Source: Gnetum montanum (taxonomy: Eukaryota > Streptophyta > Gnetopsida > Gnetales > Gnetaceae). Taken from it: 64,000 bases of DNA. Location of the stretch: NCBI GenBank assembly GCA_015680685.1, contig MNCI01020439.1, forward strand, positions 129,847 through 193,846. The letters run 5' to 3'. The notes below the pieces were generated by a model. That model was not told the origin of the DNA. It made no database searches and was given only the letters and a program-made list of their open reading frames with translations. Both the position numbers and the translations under genes were made by a program. How positions within the stretch are numbered: position 1 is the first letter of the stretch; the number at the start of each line of letters is the position of its first letter. Below, piece by piece: positions 44,829 through 57,108 of the stretch.

Positions 44829-47800
44829 TCAAATGTGGAACAGTTTTAGGAACAAGTGATTGGTCGGATTGGTAAACTCATTCTCTTCCATATCCTCTAG
44901 CTTAAATGCTCTGTTGTCAAATGCTTTAATGACCAAGTAAGGCCCTTCCGAGTTGGCTGAGAATTTGTCTGAGTGTTCTCGAACTGCCTTAAGTACAAGG
45001 TCACCTTCTTTGATAGGGCGCTTATGGGTGTTGTGCCGATGTCATTGCCATTGTTGTTTTTGATACCATTTGATCTGATTGAGTGTGCGTATGCATTCTT
45101 CCTCCACCGAGTCCAGGTCAACTATGCGCAGATCATTGTTTTGTCCTTCGTCGAGGAGTCCAGAAAGTGTAATCCTTAAAGATGGTACATGTAATTCCAG
45201 AGGTAAAACAGCTTTTGAACCATAAACAATACTATATGGTGTTTTACCTATTGAAGTTCGATGTGTAGTACGGTATGCCCACAATGTGTATACCAATTGT
45301 TCATGCCATTTTCGCTTGCTTTGTGTAAGCATCCTTTTAAGTATTGCGATAATGGTTTTGTTTGTTGCCTCTGCTTGTCCATTGCTCTGAGGATAGTAAG
45401 GGGATGAAAATGAGTGTTTGATCCCTAGACTCTCACAAAAGGTTTTAGTCTTGGCACTACTAAATTGTGGCCCGTTGTCAGTGATGATTGTCATGGGAAT
45501 GCCAAAACGGGTTACAATGTTTTCGAGAATGAAATTGCACACGTGTTTAGATGTAGTTTTTCGAAGGGGAGCGGCTTCTACCCACTTCATGAAGTATTCT
45601 GTTGCGATTATAATGAAACTATGCCCCACAGAAGATGAGGGTGTTATTGGGCCGATAAGGTCCAACCCCCACTTTTGAAAGGGCCACGTGATTTGCGCTG
45701 TATGAAACTCATTTGGTAGGACATAGATTACATTGCTATGTTTTTGACAAGTACTACATGTTTTAACCTTAGAGAGATAGTCATATTCCATGTGTGGCCA
45801 ATAGTAGTCTAAGCGTCTTATCTTCATTGCCATGGCTTTTGGCACTATGTGTCCTTTGCATAGCCCCTTGTGTACCTGTTCAACAATGGTTTGGGCATCG
45901 GTATTACCAACGCATGTTAGCAATATGCCTTCGTAGGATCTACGACATAATGTGTCCCCTACCAGGGTGTACTGCTTAGAACATTTTCGGACTGCATCCT
46001 TTTGTGCATTTGTTAGATGTCATGTTGTTTCGCCACGTAGAAGGTATTCTTTTATGTCGTTATACCATTCTAGCGCGTGTGTTGTACTAACAGATGCAAT
46101 CGGCAACATGTCAAGAGTATCGGTTATTGGTTCAGCACAACTAGTTACGGAGCTTGGTAATGCGTGAAACATGTTTGGCGATATGTTTAATGCTGATGTG
46201 GCTAACGTGTCCGCGATGTTGTTATCATTTCTAGAAACATGTTGCACATCGATGTTTTTGAATCTCCTCATTAGGTGTTTTGCCAGGTCGCAGTATGGTT
46301 GTAAATGTTGGGCTTTACATGTATAAACGTCTGTGACTTGGTTTAAGACTAGTTGTGAGTCTCCTCTAACTATGAGCTGTGTGATGTCTGAAGCCAGTGT
46401 TGTCGCGAGACCTCTAAGGAGACCTTCGTACTCTGCTACGTTATTAGTACAGTGAAAGTTGAAATGGTAAGCAAAGTGTCTGATCTCCCCGGAGGGATAG
46501 GTGATGATAGCGGCAGCACTTCCCCCTCGGGAGGTGGATGCTCCATCGAAGTTTAGAATGGCATCGTAGTCATCGGGCACTATGTCTATTACACTTATAT
46601 TCTCATCTAGGAATTCTGGCTCGATTGTCGCTTGATCATGTGTTGGTGACGCGGTCATCTAATTCGCTATGGCTTGACCCTTAACTGATGATTGGGCTAT
46701 GTAGTGTAAGTCAAATTCAGCTATCATGGCTTTCCAGTGGGCTATCCGACTCATTTCGTAAATGTTTCCTATGATGGCCCTAAGCACATTTTCCTTGCAA
46801 ATTATATTAACTTGGTCACGGAAGAGGTAATGTCGCCATTTTCTCAAAGAAAAGAACGAAGCTAAGTAGGACCTCTCCACGTTGTTATACCTTTTCTCGT
46901 GGGCAACTAATGCATGGCTTAAGTAATATACAGGGACTTCGGTTCCATCATCTCGTTTCTGGCAAAGCATAGACGCGATTGACGAATCTAAAGTAGCGAG
47001 GTAGATGTAAAACGGTTTATCATTTTGAGGTGGATAAACCGTGGGTAATCGGGAAAGTGTCGTTTTAGTATTATCGAATGCTTCTTAACACTACGGAGTC
47101 CATTCAAAATGGACATTCTTGCGTAACAGGTGGTTCATAGGTTTTAGTTTGTCTGTCAATTTTTCTATGAAGTGACTGATAAACTGTAGTCTACCTTGTA
47201 GACCTCGAAGTTGGGTAAGGTTGCCTGGTGGTTTTAGATTTGTTATGGCCTTAACCGTATCGGGGTCTACTTGTATCCGTGCTTCTGAGGCTATAAATCC
47301 AAGCATTTTTCCTGTCTTGACGCCGAAGACACATTTTTTGGGTTGAGTCGCAATTCATACTTTAAATAACGTTTTAATACTAGGTCAAGGTCTTGTGCAT
47401 GTTGTTCCTCTATTTTTGATTTAACCACAATGTCATCCATGTAATCGTTGAGTGAGTGTAACATGTAATCACTAAAGATAAATGTCATCACTCTTTGATA
47501 CGTGGCCCCAGCATTCTTGAGACCAAAGGGCATCATAAGGCATGCCCAGCAGTCGAGTCAATAAGTTGATCAATACTGGGTAGGGGAAAATCATCTTTTA
47601 TGGTTGCAACGTTTAAATCCTGGAAATCAATGCATAAACAAATGCTTCCATTCTTCTTCGGAACAATGACCATGTTGGATACCCACTCGGTGTAATCAAC
47701 AGCCCGGATGAAACCAGCCTGATAAAGCTTGGTGATCTCATTACGAACTGCCAATGCCACCTCGGGTTTAACCTTTCATGCCTTTTGTTTTACCTGCCTC

Positions 47801-48198
47801 AATTTCGGATCAAGGATAATGTTATGCTGGACAATTCGAGGGTCTAACCCGGGCATGTCCGTGTAAGACCAAGAAAATGCTTTTATGTTGTCCCTAAGCA
47901 CGTCTTCAATGTTTGTGGCTAGTTGCGGTATGAGTAATGTGCTTAATTTTAGTATTTTAATTTCCCCATCGGGCATGGTGATGGGGGTTTCGGTTAACGG
48001 GTCTTCAGTGATATTTTCGGCTTCTATGTCGAGAGATTTTGTCATGCCTTTGTAGCTATCTATTGTTTGCTGTGTTGAGGCTATAACTACATCTTCTGTT
48101 AATGAACTTAAGTGGATGAGGTTTATGTTGATGTCCCTTGTGATTTTGCCATATGGTCCATCGATAATTAATGGTTCGGTTAAGTGCTGGCAATCCAT
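44829..48198 (-). pseudogene. pol of element VI (RT deleted core, RNase H x2, intact-looking integrase)
   Basis: Starts at an ATG (M-D) shared with element II. RT opens normally, but a deletion of about 36 codons at 47536-47540 removes the F-M-D-G-F-S-G-Y-N-Q catalytic block and shifts frame; a one-base loss near 47340 shifts it again. Y-M-D-D remains. The first RNase H is at 46970-46660; the second at 46600-46200 has F-D-G-A-S, Y-E-G-L-L-R-G-L, R-G-D-S and a final N-I-A-D. From 45923 to the stop the integrase is uninterrupted except for one stop near 45040: H-K-G-L-C-K-G-H / C-S-T-C-Q, then D, D and E (W-G-L-D, T-D-N-G-P, Q-A-E-A-T-N-K) with the usual 35-residue gap. It is the best-kept integrase here. 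Confidence 0.9.
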
Positions 48199-48289
48199 CA
48201 GGCTTGCTCCTACCAATAAACAGAGAGCTGAATGAGCTAATGGGTATCATTCTATGTTCTTTAGTAATTTTAAATTATGTGTACATGCA

Positions 48290-48490
48290 TGATGGTGGAT
48301 TATCGTCACACTGGGATGCATGGCAGTTTAACGCCTTACCAGGCCAAATCGGTTCGCAGGTGGCAGTTTAAGGCCATACTAGGCCGTCATGGCAGTTTAA
48401 GGCTGTACTGGGCCGTCATGGCAATTTAATGCCATACCAGGCCATCATGGCAGTTTAAGGCCATACCGGGCCGTCATGGTAGTTTATGCT
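48290..48490. repeat. TTAAACT-type tandem repeat upstream of pol (element VI)
   Basis: Six units of about 30 bases on the plus pattern GGCAGTTTAAGGCCATACTAG plus GCCGTCAT. It sits between pol and the antisense gene's promoter, so the antisense block is bracketed by the same repeat class as the 3' UTR. Confidence 0.8.
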
Positions 48491-48694
48491 GGAATGTTCA
48501 GTATAAATGCGTGAACTGGGGTTCAAAGGGGAACTGGGGTGTAGTGATCTTGTTTTATTTTAGATATAGATATGTATTTTTTATATTTTTTGAGTAATTT
48601 TTAGTCGAAAATAAGTAAAGAAAGGTGAAAAAGGTAAAAAGTAGGAGAACCGGAGGTGGCGGCGTCGGCAGCGGTGGCAGCGTCAATGGAGTGC

Positions 48695-48702
48695 TATATA
48701 AA
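48695..48702 (+). promoter_or_regulatory. TATA box of the antisense gene (element VI)
   Basis: TATATAAA in GTGCTATATAAAGGGG, on the plus strand. It is about 225 bases before the ATG at 48921, and ACCC-rich leader sequence with CGTAAACCC words follows. It points into the antisense gene, not into gag or pol. Inferred from sequence and position only. Confidence 0.6.
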
Positions 48703-48920
48703 GGGGGGGGAAGCTTCATTTGTTACACTGCATTCTAAGCATAAGCGACTAAGCGAGCGTAAGCATAAATTACAAAACTTAGCGTAAGCGTAAACCCAAA
48801 CCCTAGCGTAGATGCCGATCGATCAAACCCCAGCGTAGATGCCGAGCGCAGAAGGTCGAGCATAAGTGTAGAGAGTTTTAGCCCTCAGCGTAAACTATCG
48901 ATCTCAGTGTAAAGGACACC

Positions 48921-51900
48921 ATGATGGGTAGAGGCAAGGAAGTGGAAGGCTAGGGGAGGAAGGGTCCTTACTTGACCTTCACAGAGGAGTCCGAAGCCAT
49001 GCTGTAGTGCCTACCCATGCCAAGGATTCTGTCATGGCCTGGAACATCGCACAGGTAGCCTCTGATCCCACCTTTGTTAGTTATTTTCTCTTATGCATGC
49101 TTCGTAGCGTAAAAAGTCTCGGGCTTTGGCGTATACGCCGAGCGTAAGAGGTCAGCATAGAGCGTTTTCAGCGTATACGCTGAGAGTAAAGTTTAGCGTA
49201 GAGACTTCGGCGTATACGCTGAGCGTAAATTCACAGCTTAAGGTCGGGTTAGTGTGGACTATCATAGCGTAATCTGTTTTCAGTGCACAACGTAATCACT
49301 TTTTCTTGCACAAAGCATAGATGATTGTATCAGCGTATACGCTAAAGGCTCTACGGCGTAATAAGTTTTCTATGCACGAAGTTCTATTTTGTCAACGTAA
49401 GCTTTCTGTTTTATCAACGTAGATGATCTACGCTGTAACGACGTGTACGCTGAGGTCTCCTTCAGTGTATACGCTGAGCGTACATAGTTATCTTTTAAGT
49501 ATGATACAGCGTAGACTTGTTTTTCATGTTTCCGGCTTAAACTATTTGTTCATTGTCTAACGTAGACTATTTACGCTGATCACTTCTGTGGCATATACGT
49601 TGAGGGTTTCTTCAGCGTCTATGCTAAGCGCAAGAGGTTCAGGCGATAGCGTAAACAGTTAGTTGTCAGCGTATACGCTGGGTCAGGCAATGTATACGTT
49701 GGGTGTAAACAAATTCTGGCAGCGTATACGCTAGGTTTGGTAGCGTATACGCCGAGTGTGAATAGTTAGGAAATTTTTCTAGAGTGTTGGCAATGTGCCA
49801 AGCTCATGGATGGATGGATAAAGATTGGTTGGAACGGGGGCCAATTTTCCCTCGTGACTCTGGTTCAGGTAGCACATCCAAGTCCACCACTGGCGGTAAA
49901 TGACAACATTTCCTAGATGTGTTAACGTGTTTTAACTACCGAGAGTTATACTAATACGACAATTTTGAATTGCATTTGCAGTTGATGCACCTCCTGGCGG
50001 GGATCCTATCACAACCGGGTGAACTGAGACAACCCTATCAATGAAGTTCGGGGAGGTGAATAAGGCCCAAAAATGGTTACACAACCATGCTCCAACATCT
50101 ATTGTTCACTACTTAGACAATGTCGGCCTCATGTAGCTCTTCACTATCCCGAGTCCTGATGTATCAATAGGAGAAATGATCGGGATCATGGATTCCTTTA
50201 ATGAGTCTGTCTCCTACTACAGCACCTGGATTAAGGGTTTCAAGGTAGTTTTCCATCTATTTCCAGAGTTCTTTTCAAACTTATTTGGGGTACCAGTAGA
50301 TGGCATCAATGTAGTTTTAGACAGAGCTCATAAAGAGCTCCAAACGGTGCGTGAGTTGGAGGACTGGTTGGGCCTGGCCAAGGGTACCAAGGGATTCTCA
50401 ATGTAGGGGAAAGCAAAGGTTGAGGAGGTAAATGAACTGTATCCCCTGTTTAGGATGCAGGTCTTTCCCAAAAATCTTTCCCAGGTACAGAGTCTTGGGG
50501 TTGAGGCTGTACACATCATGCAAACTATCCTGGAAACTGGCATGCACTATAACTAGGCTGAATTTTTGTTGTCGGGCATGCACAAGGAGATAGTGCGATT
50601 ACGCTCGAATGTCGAGGTGCAATCCCACTTCACCTTTTCCTCCTTCGCCAGTTACCTTCATCGCTTTGCCAAATTTCTGATAGTCTGCGCGGACAACAAG
50701 TTTGTTCTACGAGATCAGGATCAACTATCCCACCCCTAGATCAACCACTTGTTCAAAACAGCCAAGTCCCAGGATGTGCCTGAGGGCATTGATGAATCCG
50801 TGTCTATTACAATCGGGGGATCTTCGGGTACCTCAATTCATACTCAGGATAGTCTGGGATTAGAGCCAGATGATATGCCCCTCACTGCAAGGAGAGCTGA
50901 GTGGGTTATCAAAGAAACCGTTGGCCAGGCCAAATTGAAACTGAAAAGGCACGAATGCCCAACTGAGGAAGCTTCTAATGTCAGGGAGCCATGAGTAAAG
51001 CGCATACGATTCAAGATGCCTGGTAAGTAGGCTTTGCCAGCTTATTGTTTTATTGTTTTCATTTTGCTCATGATTTTTTCTTCAATCTCTTACGTGTCAC
51101 TGATGTCTTTGGCTTGGTTTGAGAAGTGAGGAAGCAGGTGCTAGAAACCATCACTGAGGAGGAGGAGACCAACATGGAGCGGAATAATGAAGAGGAAGAT
51201 GTGGAGAAGGATCAGGGAGGAGGAACGGAGGAGTTGAAGGAGAACACCACAGAAACTGAGCCGTTGGATGACCAGGATGGTGTCAACCAAATGTTCAGCA
51301 ATTTTCTCAAGGGAGATCTGGACTTAGGGGATCCCCCAGAGGGTGACAAGGAGCACAGTATGTTTTGTTTTTATTTTATCTTATATTGCTTCATTAGTTG
51401 TCATTTCCATGGTCTTTTATTTTTATGTTTTCATTTTTTCTAGACGAAGGTAGTGAAACTAGGACGGTGCGCTTGGACGTACCCATGAAGATGGTTCCCC
51501 CTGAGAGGACTACGGAGGTTAGTTCATCCTGCACCGGTGAGCCATTTACTTGGATGGAAATACCAAGTAAGATGGATTTTGTGGCTGGAATCTCAAAAGA
51601 AGTTGCCGAACGAATCCAGGAGGTCCACCCCGAAATAGGTATAACATTTTAAATTGTTTGTCGTTTTAACATTTTGCACCTTGTTCATGTTGTCTTAACA
51701 TTTAGTCTTTTTGTATGCATAGGTGCAAAATTGAGACGGGATCCCTTTGAAAGCATCAGCATAGAGAGTTTACCCTCACTATCCCCAGAGGTGGAGCAGG
51801 TCCCAGGCCTGTTTATGATGAGGTGGCGGAAGGTCTAGTACACAACACCAAGTCACTATGGACTTGCAGGCATTCCGTCGAACAGTTGTGGCTACAGATC

Positions 51901-52527
51901 CAGGCAAAAGAAAAGGAAGTCTCCGAGTTGTTGGTTGAACGTGATGATCTTAAGGCTCGATACGAGTTTGCTACTACCAAACTAAGTAGTGATCGCTCTT
52001 GGCAAACATCTGAGGTTATGTATACGAGATATTGGAATCTACTAAATCGTCATGCATCACTGACCCGGAGAATGGCAGAGCGTAAAGCCCAAATTGATCT
52101 CCTGAATCTCAAATGTCAAGATTGGAAAGCCTTCACTTCCAAGGTTCGCAAGTGGGGTCAGGATGCGAAGAATCACAAGCATCACTATAAGAAGTTGTTA
52201 AAAGAACTATCTGTTGAAAAGCGACAACTAGAAATGTTTGTGGAGGGTTTGGTTTTGCGCTCTACCTTTGATAATTTTGCCCAGAACACAACTGTTGAGA
52301 TGGAGTCGCCTACAAGGGTGATTACAACCGCCTCTGGGGAAGTGTCTGTGGGTGAATTTTCTTTGAAACGTCCTACCTGGTTGGCTGTTGACAAGGGCAA
52401 CGCCTTGGTAGACGTTGACTTAGGCCTTGATGAGACAGATTGGACTACTATCTCAGAAGAGGAAATCCTTCGTCAACTAGAATTTGGCTTAGGGGGATCT
52501 CCTATGGTAAGCGTTTTGTCATTATGA
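48921..52527 (+). pseudogene. Antisense multi-exon gene of element VI (unknown domain plus coiled coil)
   Basis: It runs against gag-pro and pol. Likely exons: 48921-49054 (ATG), 49783-49868, 49982-51022, 51127-51357, 51444-51640 and 51723-52527. The last four joins are phase 1, as in element II. Splice signs include TTTGCAG before 49982, CTG|GTAAGTAG at 51022, TTTCTAG before 51444 and TGCATAG before 51723. The 1,041-base exon matches the 1,038-base exon of element II (M-D-S-F-N-E-S, F-S-N-L-F-G-V-P, E-D-W-L-G-L-A-K, D-Q-D-Q-L-S-H-P). An acidic exon (E-E-E-E-T-N) and a coiled coil (C-Q-D-W-K-A-F with L-W at its start) follow. No FCP1-like exon was found. There are a few stops in exons 1 and 3 and a one-base shift near 51820. 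Neither protein family nor function is recognised for the shared part. Confidence 0.72.
49085..49780. repeat. GCGTATACGCTGAGCGTA palindrome array in intron 1 of the antisense gene
   Basis: More than ten copies of AGCGTATACGCT-like perfect or near palindromes and many AGCGTA halves fill the first intron. The same word fills the U3 of this subfamily's LTRs. It occupies the place where element II has its FCP1-like exons. Confidence 0.75.
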
Positions 52528-52689
52528 AATTGAGTTGATTTTGCATATCATTGCATATATAAAATATTTTTGTTGACTTTGAGGTTATTTTCACACACGA
52601 CACGAGAATGTAAAATGTTTTTGGTTTACTTTTCTATTTTAAGCGTAATGCACTAATGTAATTATAAATGATACGTGAAAAGGAAAACA

Positions 52690-52885
52690 AAGTATCAGTG
52701 TATGAACTAGTTTAAGGCCATTTTGGGCCAGATTCGCACTAGTTTAAGGCCATTTCGGGCCACAATGTAGGCAAAGGACATTTCGGATGACACAGGTGGA
52801 TTTTTCTGTTGACCGATCATTGCTGATCGTGGCTAGTTTTATGTCGTTGCACACATAATAGTTTAACATCATTTCAGACAAGTTG
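52690..52885. repeat. TTAAACT-type tandem repeat after gag-pro (element VI)
   Basis: Units with AGTTTAAGGCCATTTTGGGCC and AGTTTAACATCATTTCAGAC on the plus strand. Near-copy of 215-490 in element I. Confidence 0.78.
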
Positions 52886-52893
52886 AGATGGTA

Positions 52894-55800
52894 TTATTTT
52901 AATAGTTTTTTGATTTTCTTCCTTTTAATGTTAGGCGATATGTAAACGGGTATGATTCTGTATTCAGCATCCCCTTTGCTGATTATGTTGAATGGTAATT
53001 CAGCCTAAGGGACGTCTAATGGAATGGCTTCTATCTCAGTGTTTTCAGAGGTTTCAGTATTTGCGGCGAGTTCTATGTTAGTTTCTAATTGAGAAGGTGT
53101 ATGTGTGATGTCAGGCCTAGGTGTGTCTGTTTTAGGTGGATCTTCTTTTGTGTTCAAAGGATTACCATCTACCAGTCGTCATTCGTCTATGTCGTTTCGG
53201 CTAGGCTCTTCGAGCTCAACCTCTGAGCCTTGGTCCATGTCCATGTGTGATGAAATAATAGGTGTGGCTACCTCCCCATGTATGATTATTTCACCACCCT
53301 CATAAGGTAGATGAATATCTTGATGTATAGGGGACGAGGCCGCTTTCAGTTGGGCCAACCAGGGTCTTCCTAATATCAGGTTGAATCATGGTATTTCGTC
53401 AACTACTACGAAGTTGGCGGACGTGGGAAATTGGTCCCCTGCTATGAAGTCTAGGTTGATGGCACCTTTGACCATTACGCGTGACCCACTAAATGATTTT
53501 AAACATGTGGTAGTAGTTGGTTTAATTAACTCTGTGAATCCTAGTTTTTCAATGATGGGGTATGGTACTACGTTTGTTGCAGCTCCATCGTCCACATGGA
53601 CCCTATGTATCTTAAACTAATTAATATGTATCGTTATGAACATGGGGTTTGTTGTTATCTCCCCTATTTTCCTGTCCACCTTAATTTTTTTGTTGTGATA
53701 GCTTAGTGGTTTGGAAGTTATCCCTTGGGACGAGTACATTACCGCATGAATGGAGGGTTCATTTGGAGGCAAATCCTCGCTTACCGGGATCAATGTTAAC
53801 ATGTGTACTAAAGCTTCACGATGTGTTTGGGATGTTAGGACTAAGTCATACAAGCTTAATGAAGTGTTCTTTTGTTTAAGTGCTTGTGTGACTTGTGTTA
53901 ACGCTGTTGCGAAATCTCTACTGTTAGGTGCATTTTTGTCGACGGTTATTGGGTCCATTGGGCCTAACAGTTTTATTTCATGCTTTGTTGGTCTGTCGTT
54001 TTTGCTTGGAGCCATTGTTTTAGACGTATCAGTTTTTTGGGATGGTTCACCTTCGTTTCCTACGTTCAGTTGGTTGTTAGATGGCATCATGGGTACGACG
54101 TTGAGTGGAGTGGGTTTAGGTGGCCCTCGAGCTAACTGTTGATGCTCCTTCTCCAAGCGTTCATGTGTAAGCCTATCCGCTAAGCGTTCTCATGTGTGGC
54201 GTGGAGGTGGAGTTGGTCTTGGAGTCTCGGGTTGCTTTGGGATTCTTACCACATATGGAGTCGGGTGGGGTTGCGGTTGGATAGTCGGATGTGGTTGAGC
54301 AGAAGATTGACTGGGCACTTTGATGACGTATGGACTAGGTTTAGTTTGCGCTTGTGAGGTGGAGGCTTGGTAATCATTACGACTCTCAGATGTCCTAACA
54401 ACATATGGGATTGGTTTGGGCAGAGGTTGGACCTTCGCTGTTGCGACGGCGGGTGGTACTCAGACTACAAAAGGGGCAAACAGAGTAGGAGGGGTTGGTG
54501 GATTTGAGGCAACAGCAGTGGGAGGGACACGCACCACATATGGTTTTTCGCGTGTCATGGTGTTGGGTGCAGCTACAGCTGAGGGTACTCGGACAACATA
54601 TGGTTGCTGCGGGACGCACAGTGGTTGCGACATGGATGTGAATGGAGTGGGAGGAACGTGGACTACAAACGGCTTGTCAGGTATTTATTGTTTATATTCA
54701 AAGTATACGGTGTTAACGTTGGATGTCTCGGGTTCATCATCAAAGTAGATTGTATTGATAACATACGGCGCCTCTTTGGTGTTCAGAGGATCTTTATACA
54801 CCCCCATAGCCTGATTCTGCGGTTGGACTGGGTTGGCCTCATCAAAGGTGATTTGGCCGTCGTCAATCATTCATTGTATATCCTGCTTTAGGGTGAAACA
54901 GTAATCCATACCATGTCCATTGCGTTGATAATAGTTGCAGAAGCGATCCATTCTAAAGCCTTTGGGCACTGGAGGCTTATCCAGTGTTGCTAAGCTTGGG
55001 TTCTGAACGAGTTGATAGAACCGATCATGTCTCTAGATGGCCGCAGGGGATAACTGCTTGTGTCTCATTAACCCAGCCTTCAGGAGTTTTTCGAACAGAT
55101 GGGATGGCTTCATTGGCAGTGGTGTATATTGAGAGGGTTCTTTCCTCTCAAAATTTCTCGTACGGTTTGGTGTTGGGTTCTAAGATGATGATGATTCCGG
55201 CGTGGTTGTGGGAGTAGGTTTATTATAGTTAGTAGGGGCTATGGGGGGTTTATTTTTTTGTGCCATGTTTGCTTGGGGCGCTCCTGCTATTGCTGCTATA
55301 GTTTCCTTGGCCTTCTCTTTATCCTTTTTATTGTGTTGATTTTTGAAGGCTAAGTACGTAGGATCATGGCTATTTTGAGCTGCCTCTTCTATATTTTTAA
55401 TTTGTACAAATGCTTGGTTAAGGTTATGCGCGTTGAGATAGTATAACTTGGATTTAAAAAATTCATTAATGGCCTCCTTTAGAATTGTCAGCAGATATGT
55501 CTGGGAGATTGGCTTGTGTAGCTCATTAAGAGCGGCACTCCACCTCTGAATGAATTTTTGTACAGGTTCGAGCGGTGCTTGCTTAACCTGTATAAGGCTG
55601 TCCAATGTTGCCTCAGGTTTCAAGTTGTATTTGAACCTAGTCACGAACTGATGTAACAACTCTTCCAAGGAAAATATAGAATTCCTCGATAAGGCCCGGT
55701 ACCAATCGAGTGCTCTCCCTGCAAGGGACATAGGGAACACTCGCAAAATGGCATGGGGCCATGCCTGGAGTAACACACATTCTAATCTAAACATTATTAA

Positions 55801-57108
55801 GTGAGCATTGGGGTCTGTTTCCCCATTATATTTAGTTAGTGTTGGCAATGATATGCCCTTAGGAAAGGTTAGAGGTGGGACGGAAGGGCTGATGGGGTCA
55901 TCGTGGTAAAAGTCCACTACTTTCAGTTCTCCGTTGGCAGCCGTTTTGAGGCGCTTGACCTCGTTAGTTTATTCTTGCATTAATTTTTTAGCATCTGCCC
56001 AGTCTTGGGTACTAGGTGACATGGCAGCTTGAGGTTGTGGTGTATTGTACAGGTTGGACTGTTGGATGGTAGGTTGAAAAGTTGAAAGTTGTGCGGTCGG
56101 TGGTTGTGCTTGTGGCACGTTTATAGTGGGTGGCACTAGGGATGGCACATTGTAAACGAGGGATTTTTGTTGCTGTGGTTGTGGCTATATTTGGGGAATG
56201 TTGGTTGGCGAAGTCGTGTGAAGGGGCACGTTGTGGTGAGAGGGTTGATGAGGTGGCACACCCATCGCTGCCTACTGTCCGGCTACATTTTGTGGAGGAG
56301 CTCCCTGTTGGGTCACAGCAGTGGAAGGGGCTCCGTACATTTGGATGTGGGGGATGTAGTGAGCGTACATGGATGCCGGTATCACATGTGGCATCCCTAT
56401 CACCTGAGGCAAGAAGGTTGCTCCCATCTTATTGTGTGGGGGTGGTGCTTGCGAGGATGGACCGGGAGCTGCAGCTGGGATGATAGTGAGGGGGAGTGTG
56501 TTGACTTACGGATCGTTTGGAGGAGGGACATGAACTAGTGCTGATGTTTCTGGTGGAGGTACTTGCACTTAGGTGAACCTGAGGGGTTGGAGGGAAATGA
56601 CTTCCCCTATGCCTGGGTGAAACATGGGGTTGATGTGGGCTTGTGGGCTAAGGGTGTGATAGGAGTCTTCGTGTTCGGATTGGGTGGTGAACTCGTCCTC
56701 CTCTTCTCATTGGAGATCTACTACAGGCTGATCCAACGACTGGCTTCTTTGCAGGAGGAGTCGTGTGATGAGCTCTGAGTACTACTCTGGAACAGGGATT
56801 ATATCGTACAGGGAAGGGATGAATTCACATCCCCCCCTATAGAAGAGTTAGTATTGCCTCTTCACCTCCATTTCAGCTCAATCTACAGCCAGACCAACTT
56901 GTATCTTCACACATATGAAGTTATACTAGTGTTGGGTTATAATGTTAGAGGTTGTATTTCTCCCTTGCAATCTAAGGGACCGACGAGGCCTCTCCATGGG
57001 TTGTGCCGTGGACTGTTGGACGACCATGGTGCCCACAATGTTGGTGACTTGAGCGGTTGCAGCGATGGTGTTTATGAGGTTCATGATGACTTCTTGAGGG
57101 TATGACAT
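52894..57108 (-). pseudogene. gag-pro of element VI
   Basis: One frame of 1,404 codons plus stop, with no frameshift and a dozen or so stops. The ATG sits in CACCATGTC, a good plant start context. Order: basic N-terminus with S-L-R-L-Q-G-R; Pro/Gln-rich region; gag domain (55890-55400, L-A-G-R-A-L-D-W-Y); Lys-rich linker; zinc-knuckle-like C/H cluster near 54910-54960; five to six P-Y-V-V proline repeats (54780-54240); aspartic protease (D-D-G-A-A-T-N at about 53590, L-I-L-G-R-P-W-L at about 53355); then an acidic tail ending in a Lys-rich end before TAA. There is no RT in this frame, so pol must be expressed separately or by splicing. Confidence 0.88.

Noticed and set aside
50328-50583. Minus-strand open frames inside the antisense gene block
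   Set aside because: Shadows of the large 1,041-base exon, which is conserved on the plus strand.
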